Below the pieces are notes generated by a model, which was not told the DNA's origin, searched no databases, and was given only the letters and a program-made list of their open reading frames with translations. This document shows, one piece after another, positions 36,449-44,322 of a stretch of DNA of 64,000 nt. The DNA is from Hyphomicrobiales bacterium (lineage in GTDB: Bacteria > Pseudomonadota > Alphaproteobacteria > Rhizobiales > Beijerinckiaceae), in contig CAKNFJ010000001.1 in assembly GCA_930633495.1 (NCBI GenBank), positions 3,805,001-3,869,000 on the forward strand, in the 5' to 3' direction. Made by a program: the position numbers and the translations under genes. The number at the start of each line of letters is the position of its first letter. Position 1 is the first letter of the stretch.

Positions 36449-37312
36449 ATGGCCAAGAAGTCAGACCGCAATTGGGATGATCACGACGATCCGACGCAGG
36501 CTCAGCTGCAAGGTCAGCTCCAGGGGCAGGCAGAGTTGCAGGGGCAGCTTCAGGGGCAAGGACAGGGCCAAGGACAGGGGCAGGGCCAGGGGCAGGGCCA
36601 GGGCCAAGCCCAGGGGCAATCCCAGTATGCCGGCCAAGTGGCGGCGCAGGCCGTCGATACCAGCGTCTGGAACGGCAATGGCAACCTGAATGGTAACGGC
36701 AATCTCAACGGCAACGGCAATCTGAACGCCAACGTCAACTATCTCGACAACGACGTCGACAACAGGGTCGACAATGTCGTGAACAGTTGCGTCAACGTCG
36801 ATGTGAAGGTCGACCTCGAGCTCGCAGGTTCGCTCACCAGGCCGGCGGATAACGATGCCATCGATATCGACGAAATTCACGATATCGAAGAAGCGATCAT
36901 CATGCCGGATGTGGTCAACCAGACCGTCACCACCGGCAACAACTTCAATATCGATCAGGTCAACAACCTGACCGACAACGACACGCTCTGCAACCCGAGC
37001 GTGAGCTACTCGGCCAGCGGCTCCGCTGCCGGCGGCATGGATGACTCTCTCCGCTTCGACCCGCGTGGCCACGACGATCCGGGCGCCGTCAGCGAATTCA
37101 CGATGACGGCCACGGCCAGGGGCGGCACGGCCGACTCGCAGGTCGGCGCCATCGACGGCGACGACGGCGACTTCAGCGGAATCGGCGCGGCTTCGGCGGC
37201 GGCGAGCCTCACGCAGGAAGCCTTTACCCAGTCGATCGTCATGGGTGCCAACATCCAGTTCAACTCGATCGACATGTCGGCTGCAGGCGGTGATCTGAGC
37301 GACGCGCTCTGA
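36449..37312 (+). CDS. Gln/Gly-repeat secreted protein, candidate T1SS substrate A
   Basis: A 287-residue protein with no signal peptide. Residues 20-58 are almost only Gln and Gly with Leu/Ala. Residues 75-93 are NGNGNL repeats. An Asn/Asp-rich region follows with NVNYLDNDVDNRVDNVVN. At 163-178 it has GNNFNIDQVNNLTDND, the same Q-x-N-x3-D-x-D motif that occurs five times in the next protein, and QFNSID near the end (270-275) looks like a partial copy. The C-terminus is small and acidic (GGDLSDAL), as in many T1SS substrates. The gene leads a locus that encodes an ABC exporter and adaptor. Secretion is inferred from context; function is unknown, possibly a fibrous or matrix protein. Confidence 0.75.
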   Translation: MAKKSDRNWDDHDDPTQAQLQGQLQGQAELQGQLQGQGQGQGQGQGQGQGQGQAQGQSQYAGQVAAQAVDTSVWNGNGNLNGNGNLNGNGNLNANVNYLDNDVDNRVDNVVNSCVNVDVKVDLELAGSLTRPADNDAIDIDEIHDIEEAIIMPDVVNQTVTTGNNFNIDQVNNLTDNDTLCNPSVSYSASGSAAGGMDDSLRFDPRGHDDPGAVSEFTMTATARGGTADSQVGAIDGDDGDFSGIGAASAAASLTQEAFTQSIVMGANIQFNSIDMSAAGGDLSDAL

Positions 37313-37332
37313 AAGCCAGGCGCAAGCAAGCG

Positions 37333-37359
37333 ACCGCGCGGGGCCACTCCCCGCGCGGT
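37333..37359 (+). terminator. strong hairpin between substrate A and B
   Basis: ACCGCGCGGGG (37333-37343) and CCCCGCGCGGT (37349-37359) form a perfect 11-bp stem around CCACT, 20 bases after the substrate A stop. The T-run is short, so it may terminate partially or stabilise the upstream mRNA, giving more substrate A than exporter. Confidence 0.6.
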
Positions 37360-37448
37360 TTCCGCTCCGAGCCACCTCATGTCCAGATGCGACATGCGCC
37401 TGACGTCTTCCCGCCCGGCGCAAGCCGGACGCAGCGGAGGATCGTGCG

Positions 37449-39443
37449 ATGCAAGCCGGCGGCTTTACCGAAACGATCTGGCAGTTCATCGGCTATCTGC
37501 GCATCTATGATTCCGTCGCGCGGATGCCGGTCGGCTACGATGGCGACGCGCAGTCCGCGCTCCCGCACGATCTGGACGACCATCTGCGCGAGCCGCGCCG
37601 CGGCCTCGATTTCGACGAGTTGGTTTCCGTTCCGGTCAATGCCAGGGAGTTCCCGCCCCCGGATTCGCAGGCGAGCTTCGCACCCGTCCCGATGCCGGAT
37701 CCGCGCGGCCTTCCGGGCAAGCTCTTCTCGTCGTTCCCACCTCCGCCAAAGCCGCTTTCCGTGCAGTTCGAAGACGTCCCCTTCGGCTCCGGGGGGCAGT
37801 CCATCGCCCGCGTGATCACGGTCGAGTATCAGGATGCGAATGGCGAGGTCCTGCTCGATCTGGCGCAGGTCAACAGGGCAAGCGACCGGGACCTCGTGAC
37901 GTCGGACAAGATCCTCGACGCTTTCGGCAACCCGGTGGTTCCGCAGGAATTGCATCTCGAGGGGCAATTCGCGGCTCTTGTCGATCAGGCCAATGACATC
38001 GCGCCGCCCGGCATCCCGACCATGAGCGCGGCGCTCGAGATCGGCCCCAGCGAGATCATCGCAACGATCGCGGCGCGCGATGCGCTGTGGGAGCAGACCG
38101 GCAGCCCGTATCCGGAAGGCAGCATCGTCCCGGCCGCGCCTGAAGGCCGTGTCGTCGATGGCGTCGTCGGTGCTCCCGATCCCTTGCCGCCGTCCCTCGT
38201 CGACATCGCGCCCTGGCGGCAAGGCGAAGGCCCTGTCCTGACGAGCGTCGCGTCGGAGGTCACGGTTACCGGGCCGACAGGCGGCGTCGCGACGATCGCC
38301 GAGACCGGCCTGAACGCGCAGACCAATGTTGCCGGGATACTGGACGCCAACGAGGCGGTCGGCTCGATGATGGTCGGCGGCAATTATTTCTACAGTCGCG
38401 GCATCGTTCAGGTGAACATCCTCGTCGACAACGATCATGTCGATGTGGCCGTTTCGGGTGCGCTGTCGCCCGATGTCGAGACAAGCCGCAACGAAACTCA
38501 CAACATCGCGGAATTCGTGACGCATGAGTCGACGCTTGACGTGAAGGGCGCGGCGGGGACGTCCCGCTGGACCGTCGACGTGGCCTTCGGCGACTTCTAC
38601 GACATCAAGTCGATCGTCCAGTTCAACGGTCTCGACGATAACGACCGGGTCGTCCAGGCGGAAGGCGGAACCTATTTCGATCTGCATACGGGCGAGAACG
38701 AGCAGCTCAATCTGGCGAAAGTCTACGGCCTCGTCGAGTACGACATCATCATCATATCCGGGAATTACCACCGGGCCGACTGGATCTATCAGTACAACAT
38801 CGTTCTCGATCCCGATTACGCCAAGCTGTACAGCACCGGCACCCAGGACGACGCCACGACCGTCACTACCGGCTTCAACAGTCTGACCAACAAGGCGACG
38901 ATCGAAACCTACGATGCGAGCGCCTTCAAGCCGATGGTCGATGCCCAGCACGACCTGATGGCGCAGCTGGACGCCGGCGCAACGATCCTCATCCCCCATG
39001 CCGACTGGCATCTGTATGGCGGCACCACGGGCAACCTGAAGATCCTCTACGTCACGGGCGACTACTACGACGCGAACGTCATCACGCAGGTCAATTTCCT
39101 GATCGATGGCGACCAGAGCATCCAGGCCAGTGCGAGGGAGGGGACAGAGCAGGGCGTCGCCGCCGGCGGCAACAGCGCGCTCAATGAAGCCATCATCGTC
39201 GACCCGGGGCTGATGTCGACCTCCAACTACCTCGATGGGCAGGCCTATGAGGAGGCGGTGCTGATCCAAGTGAATATCGTGACCGACAGCGACACGATCA
39301 AAGTCCACGATACCAGCACGCTGGTCCCCGAACTCGTCGCCTTCGCGGAGCAGGCCGCGCAGGAACCGGAGCCGGAATGCCCGTCCGTGCCAGTGCCGGA
39401 CCCGGCCCAGCACGATCACCTGACATCGAACATCATGGTCTGA
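37449..39443 (+). CDS. repeat-bearing secreted protein, candidate T1SS substrate B
   Basis: A 664-residue acidic protein without a signal peptide. From about 289 to 615 it carries five units with the order N-x3-N, then G-x-x-Y (varied), then [IV]-x-Q-[VFY]-N-x3-D-x-D. The glutamines lie at 321, 391, 448 and 547, plus 607, where the preceding residue is I606. Examples are GGNYFYSRGIVQVNILVDND and TGDYYDANVITQVNFLIDGD. The Asp pairs suggest calcium or another metal ion, as in RTX repeats, but the nonapeptide GGxGxD is absent. The first 290 residues are proline-rich and unfamiliar. AGGAG precedes ATG 37449. The exporter genes follow directly, so type I secretion is the natural inference. I know no described function. 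Confidence 0.78.
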   Translation: MQAGGFTETIWQFIGYLRIYDSVARMPVGYDGDAQSALPHDLDDHLREPRRGLDFDELVSVPVNAREFPPPDSQASFAPVPMPDPRGLPGKLFSSFPPPPKPLSVQFEDVPFGSGGQSIARVITVEYQDANGEVLLDLAQVNRASDRDLVTSDKILDAFGNPVVPQELHLEGQFAALVDQANDIAPPGIPTMSAALEIGPSEIIATIAARDALWEQTGSPYPEGSIVPAAPEGRVVDGVVGAPDPLPPSLVDIAPWRQGEGPVLTSVASEVTVTGPTGGVATIAETGLNAQTNVAGILDANEAVGSMMVGGNYFYSRGIVQVNILVDNDHVDVAVSGALSPDVETSRNETHNIAEFVTHESTLDVKGAAGTSRWTVDVAFGDFYDIKSIVQFNGLDDNDRVVQAEGGTYFDLHTGENEQLNLAKVYGLVEYDIIIISGNYHRADWIYQYNIVLDPDYAKLYSTGTQDDATTVTTGFNSLTNKATIETYDASAFKPMVDAQHDLMAQLDAGATILIPHADWHLYGGTTGNLKILYVTGDYYDANVITQVNFLIDGDQSIQASAREGTEQGVAAGGNSALNEAIIVDPGLMSTSNYLDGQAYEEAVLIQVNIVTDSDTIKVHDTSTLVPELVAFAEQAAQEPEPECPSVPVPDPAQHDHLTSNIMV

Positions 39444-39471
39444 GGCAGGAAGAACGAGACGGGGAGGGGGC

Positions 39472-41520
39472 ATGAGCGAGAAGAGCGAAGCACCGGCCGC
39501 AGCGCAGCCCCCGACCGCCGCATCGCTGCAGATGACAGGCATGCCGCAGGCCGTCGGGCTGGCGTCAATCCAGGTCGACGACAGTGCCGCGGCCGCAGCG
39601 CCGCTCTTCGCCCGGCATAGGGAGGCCCGCGCCGATGCGCGCGGCGACGGCCTGCCGGTTCCCGAACCTGCCTCTTTCCGGCCGAAGCCCGCTTCCGAGG
39701 CTCCGAAGAAGGCTCTCGACGGCGATGACGGCGGCAAGGGCCGCAACGGTGGCGGCGGTGGTTCGGGCGGCGGCGGTTCGGGGCGCGGAACCCCCATCGA
39801 GCAGCGCCTCGGCGACCGCGATTTCAAGCAGGTGCTCGGCGTCGGCCTTGCCGGTGCGCGGCACAATATGATGGTCGTGGCGGTGTTCTCGGTGGTGGTG
39901 AACACGCTCGTGCTCGCCGTGCCGATCTATCTCTTCCAGATGTCGGATCGCGTCCTGACCAGCCGCAGCATCGATACGCTGGTGATGCTGTCGATCATCG
40001 TCATGCTGGCGATCGGGGCGCATGTCCTGCTCGACATGATGCGCCGCTTCATCCTGATGCGCGTCGCGGTCGATGTCGAAAGCCGGCTCGGCGGGCCGGT
40101 ACTGGCGGCGGCCGCCAAGGCGGCTCAAACCGGCTCCAACCGCGAGTTCCAGACGCTCGCCGATCTGCAGCAGATCCGCAGTTTTCTCACCGGGCCGGTG
40201 ATCCTGACCATGCTCGATGCACCGACCGCGCCGATCTACCTGCTGGCCGTCTACCTGATCCATCCGCATCTCGGCTACATCGTCACCGTCGCGGCAGGCG
40301 TCCTGTTCGTGATCGCCTATTTCAACCAGCAACTCACCGCCGCGCCCTTCGCGCGGTCGAGCGCGTTCTCGACCAGGGCCAACCTGCAATCGGAAGCTAT
40401 GTCCCGCAACGCGCAGGTCATCAACGCGATGGGCATGATCCCGGAAGGCGTGGTGATGTGGGGCCGCGAGACGGCCGCCTCCCTGAAGGCGCAGGTCAGC
40501 GCCCAGGACCGCAACATCATGATGACCGGGGCGTCCAAGTTCTTCCGCCTCGGGACGCAGGTGGCGATGCTGGGTTGGGGCGCGATGCTCTCGCTCGAAG
40601 GGCAGCTGACGGGCGGCATGGTCGTGGCCTCCTCAGTGGTCGCCGGCCGCGCGCTGGCTCCGCTCGAAGGCACCATCGAAGGCTGGCGCAACTTCATCCA
40701 TGCGCGTGCCGCCTTCCAGCGCGTCAAGGCGCTGCTCCAGGCCTCGCCGCTTAATCTCGACCGGCTGAAGCTGCCGAGCCCCAAGGGGCGCCTGGATGTC
40801 GAGCGCATCCTCTATGTCCCGCCGCCGAACAAGAAGGTGATCCTCAACGGCATCAGCTTCAGCCTGGAGCCGGGAACGTCGCTGGCGATCGTCGGCGCCT
40901 CCGGCTGCGGCAAGTCGACCCTGGCGCGCATGCTCGTCGGTTCGATCACGCCGACCGCCGGCACGGTGCGGCTCGACAGGATGGAACAGCGCAACTGGGA
41001 TCCGCGCCAGTTCGGCGAGAGCGTCGGCTACCTGCCGCAGGACGTGCAGCTCTTCCCGGCCTCGATCAAGGCCAACATCGCGCGCATGCGTGAGGACGCC
41101 TCCGATGCGGATGTCTTCGAAGCCGCCGAGATCGCCGATATCCACGAGATGGTCGCGCAGTTCGCCCATGGCTACGAGACGCAGATCGGCATAGACGGCG
41201 CCCCGCTTTCCGGCGGCCAGAAGCAGCGGCTCGGCCTGGCGCGGGCGTTCTTCGGCAATCCGCGGCTCGTCGTCCTCGACGAACCGAACTCCAATCTCGA
41301 CGTGCTGGGCGAAGTCGCGCTGGCGCGCGCCTTTGAGCGCGCCAAGGCTCGGGGCATGACCGTGGTGGCGATCACGCAGCGTCCTGCCCTGCTGCGCAGC
41401 GTCGACAAGATCATGATGATCAAGGACGGGGCCGTGCAGGCGATCGGGGCTCGCGACGAGATCCTGCCGTTGATCGTCGGGCAGCGCAGCATCGATGGCG
41501 GCTCGCCCAAGCCGCATTGA
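39472..41520 (+). CDS. type I secretion permease/ATPase
   Basis: A 682-residue ABC exporter of the PrtD type. An N-terminal extension of about 120 residues, ending in a Gly/Ser linker, is unusual. Membrane helices follow from about 135 to 410 (VVVNTLVLAVPIYLFQMSDRVLTSRSIDTLVML). The ATPase has Walker A GASGCGKST, signature LSGGQKQRLGLARAFFGNP and Walker B RLVVLDEPNSNLD. It exports unfolded proteins with C-terminal signals in one step, together with a HlyD adaptor (next gene) and a TolC-like channel that is not in this window. It starts 28 bases after substrate B. Confidence 0.94.
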   Translation: MSEKSEAPAAAQPPTAASLQMTGMPQAVGLASIQVDDSAAAAAPLFARHREARADARGDGLPVPEPASFRPKPASEAPKKALDGDDGGKGRNGGGGGSGGGGSGRGTPIEQRLGDRDFKQVLGVGLAGARHNMMVVAVFSVVVNTLVLAVPIYLFQMSDRVLTSRSIDTLVMLSIIVMLAIGAHVLLDMMRRFILMRVAVDVESRLGGPVLAAAAKAAQTGSNREFQTLADLQQIRSFLTGPVILTMLDAPTAPIYLLAVYLIHPHLGYIVTVAAGVLFVIAYFNQQLTAAPFARSSAFSTRANLQSEAMSRNAQVINAMGMIPEGVVMWGRETAASLKAQVSAQDRNIMMTGASKFFRLGTQVAMLGWGAMLSLEGQLTGGMVVASSVVAGRALAPLEGTIEGWRNFIHARAAFQRVKALLQASPLNLDRLKLPSPKGRLDVERILYVPPPNKKVILNGISFSLEPGTSLAIVGASGCGKSTLARMLVGSITPTAGTVRLDRMEQRNWDPRQFGESVGYLPQDVQLFPASIKANIARMREDASDADVFEAAEIADIHEMVAQFAHGYETQIGIDGAPLSGGQKQRLGLARAFFGNPRLVVLDEPNSNLDVLGEVALARAFERAKARGMTVVAITQRPALLRSVDKIMMIKDGAVQAIGARDEILPLIVGQRSIDGGSPKPH

Positions 41521-41556
41521 GGCTGGGGCGAAGGCAAGAGGGGAAGGAGCGGAAAG

Positions 41557-42897
41557 ATGGCGACGCAGCTGGTTTCGCAGCCCTGGTACGCCGATGTGCC
41601 GCGCAGCACCCGTTCAGCCACCTTGGGCGGCGTCGTCATTGTCGCGGCCACGATCATGGGCTTCGGCGTCTGGGGCAACACCGCGCCGATCGCCGGTGCG
41701 GTGATCGCGACCGGGGTGTTCGTCACGACCGGGCAGAACAAGACGATCCAGCATCTGGAAGGCGGCGTGATCCGGGAAATCCTCGTGCGAGAAGGCGACG
41801 TGGTCGAGCCCGGCCAGAGTCTGGTCAAGCTCGACGATACCTCTTCGCGCGCCGAGCTGCGCCGCCACGAACTCAAGCTCTACCGCCTGGAGGCGATCGA
41901 GGCCCGGCTCAGGGCTGAGGTTCTGGGCCGGACCGACTTCGCGTTTCCGAAGCATCTGGCGGAGATGAACGCCGACCCCGACATCGCGGCGCTGATGACG
42001 GCCCAGCGCATCGCTTTCCGCGCCCGGCAGAGCAACATTGCCAGCGAGATCGCGGCGCACCAAAAGAGCATCGATGCGCTCGAGGAGAAGATCAACGGCA
42101 GCAAGATCCAGCTCGCCGGCGTCGAGCGGCAATCGCGGCTGCTGAAGGAAGAGCTTGAGGGCAAGCAGCTGCTGCTGCAGCGCGGCTACATCCGCAAGCC
42201 GGACGTCCTCTCGCTCCAGCGGCTGGCCGCGAACCTGACCGGCGAAGCCGGCCGCATCACCGGCGACATCGGCGACTCGCGCGAGCGGATCGCCCGTTCG
42301 CTGGAGCAGATCGACGGCGTGCGCAAGAATGCCCAGAAGATCGCGTCAGACCAGCTGCAGGACATCAGCGCCGATCTCAACGACGTGCGCGAGCGCATTC
42401 ATACGGTGAAGGGGATCCTCGACCGCTCGAACATCGTGGCTCCGGTCCGGGGAACGGTCGTCAAGCTGCGCTATCACACCGCCGGCGGCGTCATCGAGCC
42501 GGGCAAGAACATCATGGAGATCGTCTCGCTTCAGGACGAGCTCATCATCGAGGCGCGGGTTCGCCCGCAGGACATCGACAAGATCAAACACAGCCAGCTC
42601 GCCGCAGTGCGGCTGACCGCGCTCAACCAGCGCACCACGCCGATGGTCAACGGCCGCGTGATCTACATTTCCGCCGATGCGCTGCCGGACGAGAAGCAGC
42701 GCGCTTATCCGGGCGTGCCCGATCTCTATGTGGTGCGTGCTCGTCTGGACCCGGGCAGCGTCGCGAAGGTTCCCGATTTTCGCCCGACGGCCGGCATGCC
42801 GGCCGACGTCTATATCCAGACGGCCGAGCGCACCTTCTTCGAATATCTGCTGCAGCCGCTCAAGGACAGCATGGCGCGGGCGTTCCGCGAGACCTGA
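41557..42897 (+). CDS. HlyD-family type I secretion adaptor
   Basis: A 446-residue periplasmic adaptor of the PrtE/HlyD type: one membrane helix (about 20-45), a lipoyl half motif (HLEGGVIREILVREGDVVEPGQSLVKLDD), a long coiled coil (about 95-275), the second half IVAPVRGTVVKLRYHTAGGVIEPGKNIMEIV and a C-terminal barrel with the typical PTAGMPADVYIQTAERTFFEYLLQPL end. AAGGAG precedes ATG 41557. It couples the upstream ABC exporter to the outer-membrane channel. Last gene of the secretion operon; a hairpin follows. Confidence 0.94.
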   Translation: MATQLVSQPWYADVPRSTRSATLGGVVIVAATIMGFGVWGNTAPIAGAVIATGVFVTTGQNKTIQHLEGGVIREILVREGDVVEPGQSLVKLDDTSSRAELRRHELKLYRLEAIEARLRAEVLGRTDFAFPKHLAEMNADPDIAALMTAQRIAFRARQSNIASEIAAHQKSIDALEEKINGSKIQLAGVERQSRLLKEELEGKQLLLQRGYIRKPDVLSLQRLAANLTGEAGRITGDIGDSRERIARSLEQIDGVRKNAQKIASDQLQDISADLNDVRERIHTVKGILDRSNIVAPVRGTVVKLRYHTAGGVIEPGKNIMEIVSLQDELIIEARVRPQDIDKIKHSQLAAVRLTALNQRTTPMVNGRVIYISADALPDEKQRAYPGVPDLYVVRARLDPGSVAKVPDFRPTAGMPADVYIQTAERTFFEYLLQPLKDSMARAFRET

Positions 42898-42935
42898 GAC
42901 GTCGATCGGCAGGCCGCCCTTGCCGGTCGAGACGG

Positions 42936-42972
42936 CGGTTTCCCCGGTGGCTCCCAGGCGCCGGGGAAACCG
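42936..42972 (+). terminator. hairpin ending the secretion operon
   Basis: CGGTTTCCCCGG (42936-42947) and CCGGGGAAACCG (42961-42972) form a perfect 12-bp stem around a 13-base loop, 38 bases after the HlyD stop. There is no long T-run, but position and strength fit a transcription terminator. Confidence 0.65.
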
Positions 42973-43029
42973 TCACCTCGCTGTTAAGCGGCATGATTAT
43001 TGCGACGGCTCCCGCAACGGAGACGAACC

Positions 43030-43128
43030 ATGCCGCGCCACTGGCCGAACGATGCCAAAGCGACGATCGCCCTGATCGCGCTTTCCGCGATCTGCATCCT
43101 GGGTTGGCTGGCGGACACAGGTCTTTGA
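43030..43128 (+). CDS. small single-pass membrane protein (32 aa)
   Basis: A 32-residue ORF: MPRHWPNDAKATIALIALSA followed by ICILGWLADTGL. It has a basic N-terminus and one hydrophobic helix. GGAG lies seven bases before the ATG. Codon use fits the genome. Tiny ORFs of this kind are easily spurious, but the clear ribosome-binding site and helix support it. Function unknown. Confidence 0.45.
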   Translation: MPRHWPNDAKATIALIALSAICILGWLADTGL

Positions 43129-43214
43129 ATTCGGTGCCACCGTCGCCCGTCCCTCTGTCGCGTGTTGCCTGCACGCTCTAGGGTAAGGGCGGATCGAAAC
43201 GAGCGGTTGGGACC

Positions 43215-43352
43215 ATGAAGCGCATTCTTCTCCTCGCCGGCCTTCTGGCCGTGGCGGTGTCGCTGTCGGGCTGCGACAAATGCGGCGAGTTCCAACCTCT
43301 TTTCAGCACGGGCGACAGCAAGAGTTGCGGGGGCGGCAAGAATTCGGGCTGA
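43215..43352 (+). CDS. small lipoprotein (45 aa)
   Basis: A 45-residue protein beginning MKRILLLAGLLAVAVSLSGC, a strong lipoprotein signal with lipobox LSGC. The 26-residue mature peptide holds two more cysteines (DKCGEF, SKSCGGG) and ends NSG. The signal is so typical that I consider the gene real despite its size. It could be an entericidin-like or entry-exclusion-type peptide; no function can be assigned. Confidence 0.65.
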   Translation: MKRILLLAGLLAVAVSLSGCDKCGEFQPLFSTGDSKSCGGGKNSG

Positions 43353-43434
43353 AGCGCGCAGGAGCGACCGTTTTCAGAAGGCATCTCCCGTAGCCACTTT
43401 CTCTCAGCAATCCTGCCGCGCCGCGTAAGCGTGA

Positions 43435-43845
43435 TCAGCGATCGCAGCGGCGATAGCTTGTCTCGACCTCGGGAAATTCGGGGTCGAAGCGGACGAAGGT
43501 GCCGTCTTCCTTGAAGCGGATGGAGACGGTCATCGTGTCGAATATGATCTTGTCGGCGCAGTCGAGCAGCAGCGTCGTCACGTCGCCCTTCTGCCTGGAC
43601 GATTTCACGCTGCAGGTGGCGTTCGCGCCATTGATGCGGTTGCCGCGGACGATGAAGGCGCTCCAGCCCTCGGAGGTGCGCTTCAGGGCGAGATTGCCCT
43701 TGCGCTTGACGAAGACCTCGTCGCAGCTGGCCGCGCTCGTGGTCCAGGCCCCATCCAGGCGGTCGGCGGCGTGAACCGACCCACCCGGCAAGGCCGCTGT
43801 CAGCAGGAGCATCGTCAGTCCGGCCAACCCAAGTCTTTCCCACAT
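43435..43845 (-). CDS. exported hypothetical protein
   Basis: A 136-residue protein with a signal peptide (MWERLGLAGLTMLLLTAALPGGSVHAAD). The mature part is beta-rich and contains three cysteines: LDGAWTTSAASCDEVFVKRKG, NGANATCSVKS and LLLDCADKIIFD. It ends PEVETSYRRCDR, which brings the cysteine count to four, so two disulfides are possible. ATG 43845 has GGGAG seven bases upstream. Resembles periplasmic lipocalin-like small proteins in look only. Confidence 0.65.
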   Translation of the reverse strand: MWERLGLAGLTMLLLTAALPGGSVHAADRLDGAWTTSAASCDEVFVKRKGNLALKRTSEGWSAFIVRGNRINGANATCSVKSSRQKGDVTTLLLDCADKIIFDTMTVSIRFKEDGTFVRFDPEFPEVETSYRRCDR

Positions 43846-44322
43846 CTGCCAGCTCCCGTTCGTGCGCAAAGAAAAGGCAGCGGGCGGTTGGGCCGAGCGT
43901 CGGGCCATGCATCTGCCGGTTTGAGGTGCCGCGGTATCGATCGTGTCGTTCGCCGTGCTGAGGCCATCGATCGGGAGAATGTGCCTCGATCTCGGGCGCA
44001 GCGTCCAATGCGAAAATGCGACTCCTGTGCCCGCATTTCGGGGGACTGACGAGCAGGGTGCTCGCCCTCAATCTGTTTTCACGGGACGATGTCGTGTAGC
44101 ATCGCGGGGGGATGCGGAGCGATCCGGAATGCCATGCCGTGGAAGCCGGTTCGGCGTGGTGAGGTGGTCGCTCGCTTCCGAAGCCCGACGAGGACGCGAC
44201 AGAGACGTGAAGCCGGCCACTGCAGAAGCGACCTGGGATTGAAGTGCGTTCCCGCTAACGATCGTTCCGCTGCGCGCGGCACGCAGCGCGTGGTGTGGCA
44301 TCCGGCGAAGCATGGACCCCGG
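43846..44322. other. intergenic stretch between divergent genes
   Basis: No gene is seen. The frame upstream of the outer-membrane protein start is open back to 44089 but reads Arg/Pro-rich without a signal sequence, so I treat it as leader DNA with promoters for both flanking genes. Confidence 0.45.

Noticed and set aside
36500..36620. CAGGGGCAGGGC repeats considered as a CRISPR or VNTR array
   Set aside because: They are hexamer codon repeats inside an open gene (Gln-Gly), without spacers; length variation is possible but it is not CRISPR.
37377..39905. 842-codon open frame on the minus strand
   Set aside because: Antisense shadow of the T1SS substrate B and exporter start; low-complexity Arg/Asp composition, no domain.
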